NCBI RefSeq assembly: GCF_008727775.1
Contig: NZ_CP044232.1
Span: forward strand, 1,550,001-1,614,000
Length of the DNA stretch: 64,000 nucleotides
DNA from: Microbacterium lushaniae
GTDB lineage: Bacteria > Actinomycetota > Actinomycetes > Actinomycetales > Microbacteriaceae
Direction: 5' to 3'
Part shown: piece by piece, positions 8,174-15,902 of the stretch
How positions within the stretch are numbered: position 1 is the stretch's first letter
Layout: each line of letters starts with the position of its first letter
Notes under the pieces: model-generated
Told to the model about the DNA's origin: nothing
Database searches by the model: none
The model's input: only the letters and a program-made list of their open reading frames with translations
Position numbers and translations under genes: made by a program

Positions 8174-9648
8174 ATGACTACCGCAACGACCGCCCCGGCC
8201 ACCAAGCAGGTCGCGATCAACGACATCGGCTCTGCTGAGGACTTCCTGGCCGCGGTCGAAAAGACCCTGAAGTTCTTCAACGACGGCGACCTCATCGAAG
8301 GCACCGTGGTGAAGATCGACCGCGACGAGGTCCTCCTCGACGTCGGATACAAGACCGAGGGCGTCATCCCCTCGCGCGAACTCTCCATCAAGCACGACGT
8401 CGACCCCAACGAGGTCGTCAACGTCGGCGACCACGTCGAGGCGCTGGTTCTCCAGAAGGAGGACAAGGAAGGCCGCCTCATCCTGTCCAAGAAGCGTGCG
8501 CAGTACGAGCGCGCGTGGGGCGACGTGGAGAAGATCAAGGAGACCGACGGTGTTGTCACCGGCTCCGTGATCGAGGTCGTCAAGGGTGGCCTCATCGTCG
8601 ACATCGGCCTGCGTGGCTTCCTGCCGGCGTCGCTCATCGAGCTGCGCCGCGTCCGCGACCTCACGCCGTACCTCGGCCAGGAGATCGAGGCGAAGATCCT
8701 CGAGCTCGACAAGAACCGCAACAACGTGGTTCTCTCGCGCCGCGCGCTGCTGGAGCAGACGCAGTCCGAGTCGCGCTCGAACTTCCTCAACAACCTGCAC
8801 AAGGGCCAGGTCCGCAAGGGCACGGTCTCCTCGATCGTCAACTTCGGTGCGTTCGTCGACCTGGGTGGCGTGGACGGCCTCGTGCACGTCTCCGAGCTCT
8901 CGTGGAAGCACATCGAGCACGCGTCCGAGGTCGTGGAGGTCGGCCAGGAGGTCACCGTCGAGATCCTCGAGGTCGACCTGGACCGCGAGCGCGTCTCCCT
9001 GTCGCTGAAGGCGACGCAGGAGGACCCGTGGCAGGTCTTCGCCCGCACCCACGCGATCGGCCAGATCGCACCGGGCAAGGTCACCAAGCTCGTTCCGTTC
9101 GGTGCCTTCGTCCGCGTCGCGGACGGCATCGAGGGCCTCGTGCACATCTCCGAGCTGTCGGGCCGTCACGTCGAGCTCGCCGAGCAGGTCGTGTCGGTCG
9201 GTGAAGAGGTCTTCGTCAAGATCATCGACATCGACCTCGAGCGTCGCCGCATCTCGCTCTCGCTCAAGCAGGCGAACGAGTCGGTCGACCCCTTCGGCAC
9301 CGAGTTCGACCCGGCCCTGTACGGCATGGTCACCGAGTACGACGAGCGCGGGGAGTACAAGTACCCGAGGGCTTCGACCCGGAGACCAACGCCTGGCTCG
9401 AAGGATTCGACGAGCAGCGCGAGAAGTGGGAGCAGGAGTACGCCGCTGCCCAGGCTCGCTGGGAGGCCCACAAGGCTGCCGTCGCCAAGGCCCTCGAGGC
9501 CGAGGCGAACGCTCCGGCCGGTGGCTCTTCGGATGCTGCCGTCTCGACCGGTGGCGGAGGCTCGTACACCTCGGAGTCGGCCTCGGCCGGCACCCTGGCC
9601 GACGACGCCGCTCTCGCCGCTCTGCGCGAGAAGCTGTCGGGTCGCTGA
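8174..9648 (+). CDS. rpsA: 30S ribosomal protein S1 (apparent single-base frameshift near 9364)
   Basis: This protein binds mRNA on the small ribosomal subunit. Four S1 RNA-binding repeats are visible, with repeated cores such as GTVVKIDRDEVLLDVGYKTEG, GSVIEVVKGGLIVDIG, GTVSSIVNFGAFVDLGG and GKVTKLVPFGAFVRV. Start ATG 8174 (MTTATTAPATKQ) follows an AGGAC site. After EYKYP the frame breaks. Adding one C to the run at 9364-9366 restores EGFDPETNAWLEGF, an acidic Ala-rich tail and a stop at 9646-9648, giving 491 residues, a normal actinobacterial length. A broken S1 tail is unlikely in nature, so I treat this as a sequencing error. A strong terminator follows. Confidence 0.9.
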
Positions 9649-9675
9649 TCCAGCACTGAGTTGACGCTCAACGAG

Positions 9676-9705
9676 GCGGGCCGGAACCTTCGGGTTCCGG
9701 CCCGC
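9676..9705 (+). terminator. Rho-independent terminator of rpsA
   Basis: A perfect 13-bp stem, GCGGGCCGGAACC paired with GGTTCCGGCCCGC, closes a TTCG tetraloop and is followed by a short T-containing tail (TTTCGTGTGT). It sits 28 bp after the rpsA stop. Confidence 0.85.
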
Positions 9706-10065
9706 TTTCGTGTGTCGCTGGGCCGTGTGAGCAAACTGAGGTCGACAGATGTCCATCTAGCAATGTGGGTTGACAGGACGTAGAACGGGGACATCGCCGC
9801 GGCGGCAGCGGATACGAGCGACCCGCGTGCGGGACTGCGGGCAGTCTCCTTGCTGCGGGTGCTGGCCGATGCGCTCGAGTTATGCCAGGTGCCTCGCGCT
9901 GGTGATCGGTGACGAGCGCGCCGGGTGGGTGCTGCGGGGGAGCGGCATCACGCTCGAGATCGCCCGCCCGGCGATCGCCGAGCAGCACGCCACGCAGCTC
10001 ACATCGCCAGTCGCGGGGACAACCGTGGAGACGCCCCGCGCCGCCCCTCGCGGTACTCCTCATCT
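9706..10065. other. Gene-free stretch with a GATGTCC...GGACATC inverted repeat
   Basis: No convincing coding region is seen in this stretch. An imperfect inverted repeat begins with GATGTCC at 9748-9754 and ends with GGACATC at 9789-9795, with CTA/TAG inner matches. It could be the end of a lost insertion sequence. The rest (about 9830-10065) has short open frames without start signals and may be gene debris. It leads into the first 86-bp repeat. Confidence 0.35.
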
Positions 10066-10151
10066 CGCCCGAACTCCTCAAATCCGGGGCCACCGCAGCA
10101 GGAAGAGTCCGGAAACCGGCCCATGCGGCGCGAAGTTGAGGAGTTCGGGCG
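10066..10151 (+). repeat. 86-bp palindrome-ended repeat, copy A
   Basis: The ends are a perfect 16-bp inverted repeat, CGCCCGAACTCCTCAA and TTGAGGAGTTCGGGCG. Copy B at 10375-10460 has exactly the same length and orientation, and shares the inner ACCGGCC-ATGCGG-GCGA block. The layout resembles a MITE- or REP-type non-coding element. No coding capacity is seen. Confidence 0.75.
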
Positions 10152-10219
10152 CGGCGGGTGCTGACCTACGCGACCCTCCGCACCGGCCACACCTCCGCGT
10201 CTCGCCACGACTGGGGCTG

Positions 10220-10374
10220 CCTCCGTCGCCCCCGTCTGGGGGTGCCTCCGACGCGTTCCCCACCCGCGGGGTCCCGCCTCCGTCGCGTTCCCCACCCGCG
10301 GGGTCCCGCCTCCGTCGCCCGTGTCTGGGTCCCGCCTCCGTCGCGTTCCCCACCGTGTGGCCCCGCCTCCGTCT
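10220..10374. repeat. Tandem array of hairpin-forming repeats between the two 86-bp elements
   Basis: Units beginning with CCTCCG start at 10220, 10245, 10277, 10309, 10335 and 10366, so the steps are 25, 32, 32, 26 and 31 bp. Each complete unit holds its own small inverted repeat (for example CCCCCGTCTGGGGG, CCCCACCCGCGGGG, CCCGTGTCTGGG), so each could fold into a hairpin. Two weaker CCTCCG sites occur upstream at 10175 and 10192. The array runs directly into copy B of the 86-bp element. Confidence 0.7.
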
Positions 10375-10460
10375 CGCCCGAACTCCTCAAAATGTGGGCT
10401 CTCTGCGGCGAAAGCTGCCTCGTACCGGCCTATGCGGGGCGAGCTTGCGGAGTTCGGGTG
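10375..10460 (+). repeat. 86-bp palindrome-ended repeat, copy B
   Basis: The left arm (10375-10390) is identical to that of copy A. The right arm TTGCGGAGTTCGGGTG (10445-10460) differs from copy A at two bases. The centre has diverged more than the arms, but keeps ACCGGCC-ATGCGG-GCGA. It is in direct orientation relative to copy A. Confidence 0.7.
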
Positions 10461-10478
10461 CGGCACGGACCTCGCTGA

Positions 10479-10607
10479 ACCTCCTCGCTGAACACCCGCG
10501 CCGACGCGATCGCCGGCGGAAGCGGCCTGGACCGCGGCACCGGCTCGTTCGCGCAGTACCGCCCCGACGCGATGCTGCGCCCCGCGCGTGCGCCCGGCTC
10601 TCGCTGA
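10479..10607 (+). pseudogene. Possible C-terminal fragment of a lost gene
   Basis: A 42-codon frame without a start codon ends at TGA 10605-10607. It has strongly coding-like composition (Asp/Ala/Gly/Arg-rich, with a GLDRGTGSFAQYRPDAM stretch). It begins right after the second 86-bp repeat and could be the tail of a gene interrupted or deleted there. I do not recognise the family, and it may be chance in such GC-rich DNA. Confidence 0.25.
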
Positions 10608-10638
10608 CCCCGGGAGCGGGAGGAGGTACGCTCCGGGG

Positions 10639-11367
10639 ATGCCGGGGCCGATGCACTTCGACGAGCAGGCGGGCGAGTACGAGCGCGCCAGACCGCCCTA
10701 CCCCGATGCGCTGTGGGCGCGCGTGCGCGAGCTCGGCGCGCTGCGCCCGGGTCGCCGCGCGGTCGACCTGGGTGCCGGGACGGGCCAGGCGACGGGTCCG
10801 CTGCTGGCGGCGGGCATGGACATGGTCGCCGTCGAACCGGGCCCGCGGCTGGCTGCACGCCTGCGCGAGCGATACCCCGCCGCACGCGTGCAGCCGGTCG
10901 CGGCCGAAGACGCCGAGCTCGACGACGCGGTCTTCGATCTCGCGGTGGCCGCGACATCTCTGCATTGGATGGACCTCGACGTCGTGCTGCCCAAGGTGCG
11001 CCGCGCCCTCACCCCGGACGGCTGGTTCCTCGTATGGCGCAACGTGTTCGGCGACCCGGATGCGGCGGTCACGCCATTCCGGGAACGGGTGGACGCGATC
11101 GTGGCACGACGCGGCGGCGCGTCGCGGCGGGCGCTGGAGGACACCGGCACGACGGCCGAGCGTCTGGTCGCCGGCGGGCTGTTCACCCTCGCGAGCGCCG
11201 ACACGTTCCGCTGGTCGCTCGACCTCGACGAGGAGGTGGTGCGGCGGCTGTTCCGCACGTTCAGCGACTGGACGCCCGCGGAGGCGGATGAGGCCGCCGC
11301 CGCCGTGCGGGAGCTCGGAGGCGTCGTGACCGAGCGCTACACGTCGTGGCTCATCGCCCTGCGCTGA
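10639..11367 (+). CDS. Class I SAM-dependent methyltransferase
   Basis: A 242-residue cytosolic enzyme. The SAM-binding motif I is AVDLGAGTGQAT near residues 40-51, with the acidic end of strand 2 in VAVEPGPRLAARLRERYP and motif III-like AVAATSLHWMDLDVVLPKVRRAL. HW following the fourth strand is typical of the UbiE/TAM-like group of small-molecule methyltransferases. Start ATG 10639 lies 6 nt after TACGCT (10627-10632), matching leaderless starts elsewhere; a second ATG at 10651 is possible. The substrate cannot be told. Confidence 0.85.
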   Translation: MPGPMHFDEQAGEYERARPPYPDALWARVRELGALRPGRRAVDLGAGTGQATGPLLAAGMDMVAVEPGPRLAARLRERYPAARVQPVAAEDAELDDAVFDLAVAATSLHWMDLDVVLPKVRRALTPDGWFLVWRNVFGDPDAAVTPFRERVDAIVARRGGASRRALEDTGTTAERLVAGGLFTLASADTFRWSLDLDEEVVRRLFRTFSDWTPAEADEAAAAVRELGGVVTERYTSWLIALR

Positions 11368-11412
11368 TGACGCCGCACACCCCGCGGCCGCCGAGGCAAT
11401 ATCGTGAGGGGA

Positions 11413-12654
11413 GTGAGCGGCTTCAGCGGACACCTGCCCGGAAGCCGCGAATACCGTCGCCTGCTCGCGGGACTCTTCTTCGCCGGCATCGCCACCTTCG
11501 CGCAGCTGTACTCGCCGCAGGCGGTGCTCCCCATGATCGCCGCAGATCTGGGCGTCGCGCCGGCCACGGCGGCGCTGTCGGTCTCGGCCTGCACGCTGGG
11601 GCTCGCGGCGGCCGTGATCCCGTGGTCGATGGTGGCCGACCGCGTGGGACGGGTCCCCGCGATGGCGATCGGCATCCTCGCCGCCACCGTCCTGGGAGTG
11701 GCAGCGCCCTTCGCCGGCGACATCGGGCTGTTCCTCGTCGTGCGACTGCTCGAGGGGGCCGCCCTCGGTGCCGTCCCGGCGGTCGCGCTGGCCTACCTCA
11801 GCGAGGAAGTGGATGCCGGGCATGCGGCGGCCGCGGCGGGCAGCTACGTCGCCGGAACGACCGTCGGCGGCCTCGCCGGACGGCTCGTGTCGGGACCGGT
11901 CGCCGATCTCGTCGAATGGCGTGCGGGGCTGTGGGCCGTCGCGGGGCTGTGCGCGGCATCCGCCGTGCTGTTCCTGTGGCTGGTGCCGAGGGCGCGCGGG
12001 TTCGTCCTCCACCGTCACCTGCCCGAACGTGGACCGCGCATCGCCGCGCGGCTCGCGGTCAACCTGCGTTCGCCCGTGCAGCTCGTGCTGTACGCGCAGG
12101 CGTTCCTGCTGATGGGCGGGTTCGTCGGCATCTACAACTACCTCGGCTTCCACCTCACCGCCCCGCCGTTCGCGCTGCCGGCGTGGATCGTCACGCTCCT
12201 GTTCCTCGCGTACCTCGCCGGCACGCTCACCTCGCCGTGGGCGGGCTCTCTCGCCGCCCGCCACGGCCGGCTGCCCGTGCTGCTGGCGTCGGTGGGATGC
12301 AGCATCCTCGGACTCGTGCTGATGTTCGTACCCGTCGTCCCGGCACTGCTGGTCGGACTCGTCGTCTTCACGGCGGGGTTCTTCGGCGCCCACGCGATCG
12401 CCTCGGGTTGGGCGCCGACGGCCGCGCGGCCCGACACACGGGCGCAGGCGTCGTCGCTGTACTACCTGGCCTACTACGGCGGATCCAGCGTCTTCGGCTG
12501 GGCTCTCGGATGGCTCTTCGCCGACGTCGGGTGGGAGGTGTTCGTCGCCGCGATCATCGCAATGTGCGCCGTGGCCGGCGCCCTGGCCGCGCTCGCCCTC
12601 CGCCGCCCCGCCCCCACCCCCGCCCCCGTTCCCGGCGCGTCGCCGACGGGATGA
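11413..12654 (+). CDS. MFS transporter (YnfM-like, 12-TM)
   Basis: A major-facilitator carrier of about 413 residues with twelve hydrophobic segments. The loop 2-3 signature is DRVGRVPAMAIG. The N-terminal FAQLYSPQAVLPMIAADLGV is typical of the YnfM/arabinose-efflux-like subgroup. The second half has RHGRLPVLLASVG at the equivalent loop. GTG 11413 is favoured because TATCGT (11400-11405) lies 7 nt before it; GTG 11404 is the alternative. The final residues form a Pro-rich tail. Probably a proton-driven exporter; the substrate is unknown. Confidence 0.8.
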   Translation: MSGFSGHLPGSREYRRLLAGLFFAGIATFAQLYSPQAVLPMIAADLGVAPATAALSVSACTLGLAAAVIPWSMVADRVGRVPAMAIGILAATVLGVAAPFAGDIGLFLVVRLLEGAALGAVPAVALAYLSEEVDAGHAAAAAGSYVAGTTVGGLAGRLVSGPVADLVEWRAGLWAVAGLCAASAVLFLWLVPRARGFVLHRHLPERGPRIAARLAVNLRSPVQLVLYAQAFLLMGGFVGIYNYLGFHLTAPPFALPAWIVTLLFLAYLAGTLTSPWAGSLAARHGRLPVLLASVGCSILGLVLMFVPVVPALLVGLVVFTAGFFGAHAIASGWAPTAARPDTRAQASSLYYLAYYGGSSVFGWALGWLFADVGWEVFVAAIIAMCAVAGALAALALRRPAPTPAPVPGASPTG

Positions 12655-12683
12655 GACGGGCGTGACCGCCGTACGCTGGCGGC

Positions 12684-13220
12684 GTGCATCGGCATCTTCC
12701 GCAGCGTGTGAGGGGCACCCAGCGACCCGGCGCGGAGTACTGGCGCGACGCGGGGGTGATCCTCGGCTGGAACCCGTCCCTGTGGGACGAGTGGCCCGGC
12801 TCGTACGCGGCGGTGGTCGCATCCGTCGCCGCGGGCACGCCGTTCCTCACGCAGTGGTCGGTCGGCGCGCGGAAGGACGTCGAACCGGGCACGGATGCGT
12901 GGCTCCTGCGTCAAGGCGGCTCCTACGGCCTCATCGGGCACGGCACCGTCATGACGCATCCCTACGAAGATGTCCACTTCGCCGATCCCCGGCGCACCGC
13001 GAGCTTCGTCGAGGTCGCCTTCGATGATCTCGTGGTCGAACGCGACCGCGTGCCGCGAGATGTCCTCGAAGTGGTGGTGCCCGAAGTGGCATGGCGCTTC
13101 CAGTTCCGCTCGGGCAACCGCATCGCGCCCGCGCCGAACCTGCGACTGCGCGAGGTGTGGGCCGATGCCGCGCGGGCACCGGAACCCCCGGTCGATCCCG
13201 CGAACATCCTCGACCGGTAG
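12684..13220 (+). CDS. Conserved hypothetical protein, possibly EVE/PUA-like fold
   Basis: A 178-residue cytosolic protein with no firm family assignment. It has features reminiscent of EVE/PUA-type modified-base readers: an early Trp-rich segment (GVILGWNPSLWDEWPGSY), a TQWSVGAR core, GLIGHGTV and a FVEVAFDDLV strand. The start is GTG 12684, with TACGCT (12672-12677) 6 nt upstream, a leaderless arrangement. It is followed by a convergent reductase gene. If the fold guess is right it would bind modified nucleic acid, but no catalytic residues stand out. Confidence 0.6.
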   Translation: MHRHLPQRVRGTQRPGAEYWRDAGVILGWNPSLWDEWPGSYAAVVASVAAGTPFLTQWSVGARKDVEPGTDAWLLRQGGSYGLIGHGTVMTHPYEDVHFADPRRTASFVEVAFDDLVVERDRVPRDVLEVVVPEVAWRFQFRSGNRIAPAPNLRLREVWADAARAPEPPVDPANILDR

Positions 13221-13283
13221 CACGCGCCGTGGAACAGCCCATAACGGGTGACACACGTGGACGCGGTCCCGCGGGAGATGCAC

Positions 13284-13859
13284 TCACGCTCTGCCAGGGG
13301 AGGCGTACTCCTCGATCACGACACCCGACTCGAAGGAGCGGGTGCGGGTCAGGGCGAACGCGCGCGGCTCGTAGGGGGCGCTGCCGAACAGGGGGATGCC
13401 GGAGCCGAAGGCGACGGGGTTGCGTTTGAGGACGAGTCGGTCGATCTCCGGCAGAAGCGCGCCGGCGAGCTCGCCGCCACCGCACAGCCACAGGTCCAGA
13501 CCGTCCTCCCGCTTCATGGTGCGGACCGTGGCGAGCGGGTCGTCGGTGAGGACGATCGCCGGGTCGACGTCGCGTGGGCGGCGACTTGCGACGACCTGAC
13601 GCAGGTGCGGGTAGGGACTGGCGACACCGATATCCAGCGCGGGGGTGAGAGTGTTCCACCCCATGATCACCGTGTCGAAACGTGTCTTCGGCGGCTCGAT
13701 CCCCAGCGCGGCGTGCGCATGCGCCGGCAGCGCATCCGCGTACTCGCCGAACACCACCGACGCGTGATCGCCTTCGACGAGGAACGCATCGAACCCGCCC
13801 GTCGGGTCGGCGATGTATCCGTCGACACTGACGGCGACGTAGTAGACGAGGTTTCGCAT
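13284..13859 (-). CDS. Dihydrofolate reductase family protein (RibD C-terminal type)
   Basis: A 191-residue NADPH-dependent reductase of the RibD_C/YwjB group. Family marks are VYYVAVSVDGYIADPTGG at the N-terminus, DTVIMGWNTL, DLWLCGGGELAGALL (cofactor-binding glycines) and the closing strand. The start is ATG 13859 (MRNLVYY). Such proteins are often called dihydrofolate reductase-like, but many act on other substrates. The gene is divergent from a TetR regulator, with a perfect 16-bp palindrome 12 bp upstream of its start, so it is probably repressed by that regulator. Confidence 0.8.
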   Translation of the reverse strand: MRNLVYYVAVSVDGYIADPTGGFDAFLVEGDHASVVFGEYADALPAHAHAALGIEPPKTRFDTVIMGWNTLTPALDIGVASPYPHLRQVVASRRPRDVDPAIVLTDDPLATVRTMKREDGLDLWLCGGGELAGALLPEIDRLVLKRNPVAFGSGIPLFGSAPYEPRAFALTRTRSFESGVVIEEYASPGRA

Positions 13860-13871
13860 GGCGGCTCCGAT

Positions 13872-13887
13872 CACGACATCTGTCGTG
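13872..13887. promoter_or_regulatory. TetR-type operator between reductase and tetR genes
   Basis: A perfect inverted repeat, CACGACA-TC-TGTCGTG, is centred in the 71-bp spacer between the divergent genes. A related half-site (GTCGTGG) follows at 13904-13910. It is the best binding site for the neighbouring TetR protein. Confidence 0.6.
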
Positions 13888-13930
13888 GTTAAAGTACAAC
13901 AGGCGTCGTGGTTTGGCTAGCATGGGCGAC

Positions 13931-14497
13931 ATGGCTCGCAACGACGAACGACGCGCCGCCCTCGCCGACGCCGGGATCCGCGTGTTGGCCGGAGAAGGAG
14001 CCCGCGGTCTCACCCACCGAGCGGTCGACGCAGCGGCAGGCACGCCACGCGGCACGGCTTCGAACTACTTCCCGACTCGCGACGATCTCGTCTCCGCACT
14101 CGTCGACCGCATCGGAGAGCGACTCACGCCCGATCCCGACGTGGTTGCTTCGCGTGCCGCTCGGTCTCCCGACCGGGAGCTCTTCGCCGACTACCTGCGC
14201 GACGTCGTGCGGCGACTCAGCGCCGACCCGCATGTGTCCCTCGCCCTCTTCGAGCTGCGGCTGGAAGCCGCACGACGTCCTGCGGTCGCCACGGCGCTCG
14301 GGGCGTGGCGACAGCGTGCATTCCAGGAGGACCTGGCATTCAACGACGCCTCGGGCCTGCCAGGGGGGCGAACGGAGATCGCCCTGTTCCACTACGCGAT
14401 CGACGGGCTGATGCTCGACCACCTCACCGCGCCGATCGACACCGGACTGTCCGTCGACGCGGTCATAGACGAGTTCGTCGACCGCCTACTTCAGTGA
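13931..14497 (+). CDS. TetR/AcrR family transcriptional regulator
   Basis: A 188-residue repressor. The N-terminal helix-turn-helix reads GLTHRAVDAAAGTPRGTASNYFPTR; the GTxSNYF recognition helix is the family hallmark. The C-terminal ligand domain has HYAIDGLMLDHL, as in the TetR_C group that often partners small reductases. ATG 13931 is preferred since TAGCAT (13918-13923) is 7 nt upstream; ATG 13922 is also in frame. It is divergent from the reductase gene and likely autoregulated through the CACGACA/TGTCGTG palindrome. Confidence 0.85.
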   Translation: MARNDERRAALADAGIRVLAGEGARGLTHRAVDAAAGTPRGTASNYFPTRDDLVSALVDRIGERLTPDPDVVASRAARSPDRELFADYLRDVVRRLSADPHVSLALFELRLEAARRPAVATALGAWRQRAFQEDLAFNDASGLPGGRTEIALFHYAIDGLMLDHLTAPIDTGLSVDAVIDEFVDRLLQ

Positions 14498-14586
14498 TCC
14501 AGGTCTCAGCTCCCTACGCGCGCGTCAACAACCTCCTGGCCGGCGACGGCGAGTTCTCCACAGCCTCGGCCACTCCCACCGGAGTG

Positions 14587-14602
14587 TCGTAGATATGTTC
14601 TA
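14587..14602 (+). promoter_or_regulatory. LexA-like box upstream of decayed DUF222-HNH gene
   Basis: TCGTAGATATGTTCTA matches the element at 6585-6600 at 14 of 16 positions. The -10-like TAAACT (14601-14606) overlaps its right end and sits 6 nt before the ATG at 14613. Confidence 0.4.
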
Positions 14603-14612
14603 AACTGGCGGC

Positions 14613-15781
14613 ATGCCGGAAATGGATGAGCTGTACCAGCCGCCGGTGCCGGATGCGCTGGACGCCGTGGTGGAGACGGCTGATCTGATCGCCGCATTCG
14701 CCGCCCAGCGTCTCGTACGGGTGGACGCGATGCACCGCGAGTCGTTGGCCGACGCCGCGCGATACGGGCGCTCGTCCACCGCTACCCGGCCGCGCTGACC
14801 TGCTTGGAGCGCGCACAGATCACCGAGCAGCACGCCGAGATCCTCGTCGACGCGCTCGACACCCTCGAACCGCACCTGCGTGACCGGCTCCTGCCCGAGG
14901 TGATCGAGCTGGCGAAGACCCAGCCGGTGGGCTCCTTCCGGCGCAGGCTCCAGATCCTCGTGGAGACGGCCCGCTCGGCGACGTCGGCGGAACGGCACGA
15001 GGCGGCCCTCGGCCTGCGCCGCGTCGTCGTGGAGCCGGCCGGCGACGCGATGGCATGGCTGCACGCGCTCGTGCCCGCCGTCGAGGCGCATGCGATCTTC
15101 GGACGGCTCACCGCGATGGCCACGGCGATCACCGCCGCCGACGAGGAGTCCCGGACGCGGGACCAGGTGCGTTCCGATGTGCTGTGCGATCTGCTGATCG
15201 ACGGCGACACGGCAGCGCATCCCGCCGAGGCCCGCGGCATCCGGGCGAGCGTCGTCGTCACCGTTCCCGCCTTGACCCTGCTCGCGCACGGCGACGCCGC
15301 GCGGGATGCGGCCGGACTTGCTCCCGCCGTCGTGGAGGGTGTGGGCCCCATCCCGCTCCACCGCGCGAAGGAGCTGTGCGGTGGCTCCGACGGGTGGATG
15401 CGGATCCTCACCCATCCCGAGACGGGAATGGTCCTCTCCGTGGGCCGGGTGAAGTACCGCGCACCGGATGCGCTCCGGAAGCTGGTGAGATGGCGGGCGG
15501 ATCGATGTATGGGGCCAGGGTGCGCGATGCCGGCGACCCGGTGCGACATCGACCACACGATCGCGTTCCACGACGGCGGCGACACGTCGCTGCACAACCA
15601 CGCACCGCTGTGCCGCGGCCACCACCGTGTGAAACACCACGGGCGATGGAACGTGCGGCAGCTTCCCGAGGCGGGAGGCGCTCTGGAATGGACTTCGCCC
15701 ACCGGCCGAGGATACGTCGTGCAGCCCGAGCGACCGATGCCCGTCTTCCGCCCGTCGCACGCCGGCGACGCCCCCTTCTAG
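14613..15781 (+). pseudogene. DUF222-HNH endonuclease, internal deletion and frameshift
   Basis: This is a paralogue of the gene at 6611. The N-terminus reads normally (LIAAFAAQRLVRVDAMH) to about 14772. About 103 bp, some 34 codons, are then missing relative to the paralogue, and the frame shifts, so translation stops at 14798. In the shifted frame, ALVHRYPA matches GLVDRYPA of the paralogue and the rest continues intact to 15781, including the HNH module (CMGPGCAMPATRC, CDIDHT, PLCRGHHRVKHH). The missing length is not a multiple of three, so this is not a sequencing slip of one base. The nuclease part could only be made by internal initiation. Confidence 0.8.
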
Positions 15782-15902
15782 CTGTATTTCCCGAGACGTC
15801 ACGAACGCGCGAGGATGGGACGTCGCCACCAAGTCCTGAGTGTGGGCGGTGATGGTTGTAGTGGTGCAGCCAGCGCGGACAGGGACCCGATGGCGAGTGT
15901 CA

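Noticed and set aside
9330..9794. Minus-strand frame starting MSPFYVLSTHIARW
   Set aside because: It begins in the inverted repeat at 9748-9795 and runs antisense through the rpsA terminator and gene end; no family match.
10220..10374. CRISPR array
   Set aside because: Unit lengths vary from 25 to 32 bp, there are no unique spacers between constant repeats, and no cas genes are near.
9770..11329. 519-codon plus-strand frame across the repeat region
   Set aside because: It translates the tandem repeats and overlaps the methyltransferase in another frame; Arg/Pro/Ser-rich and without similarity.
10387..12822. 811-codon minus-strand open frame
   Set aside because: It lies opposite a clear methyltransferase and MFS carrier, and runs through the hairpin repeats; composition is Arg/Gly-rich and non-globular.
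14804..15781. Separate HNH nuclease gene starting inside the DUF222 pseudogene
   Set aside because: Similarity to the intact paralogue continues upstream in the same frame to about 14776, so this is the back half of one broken gene.
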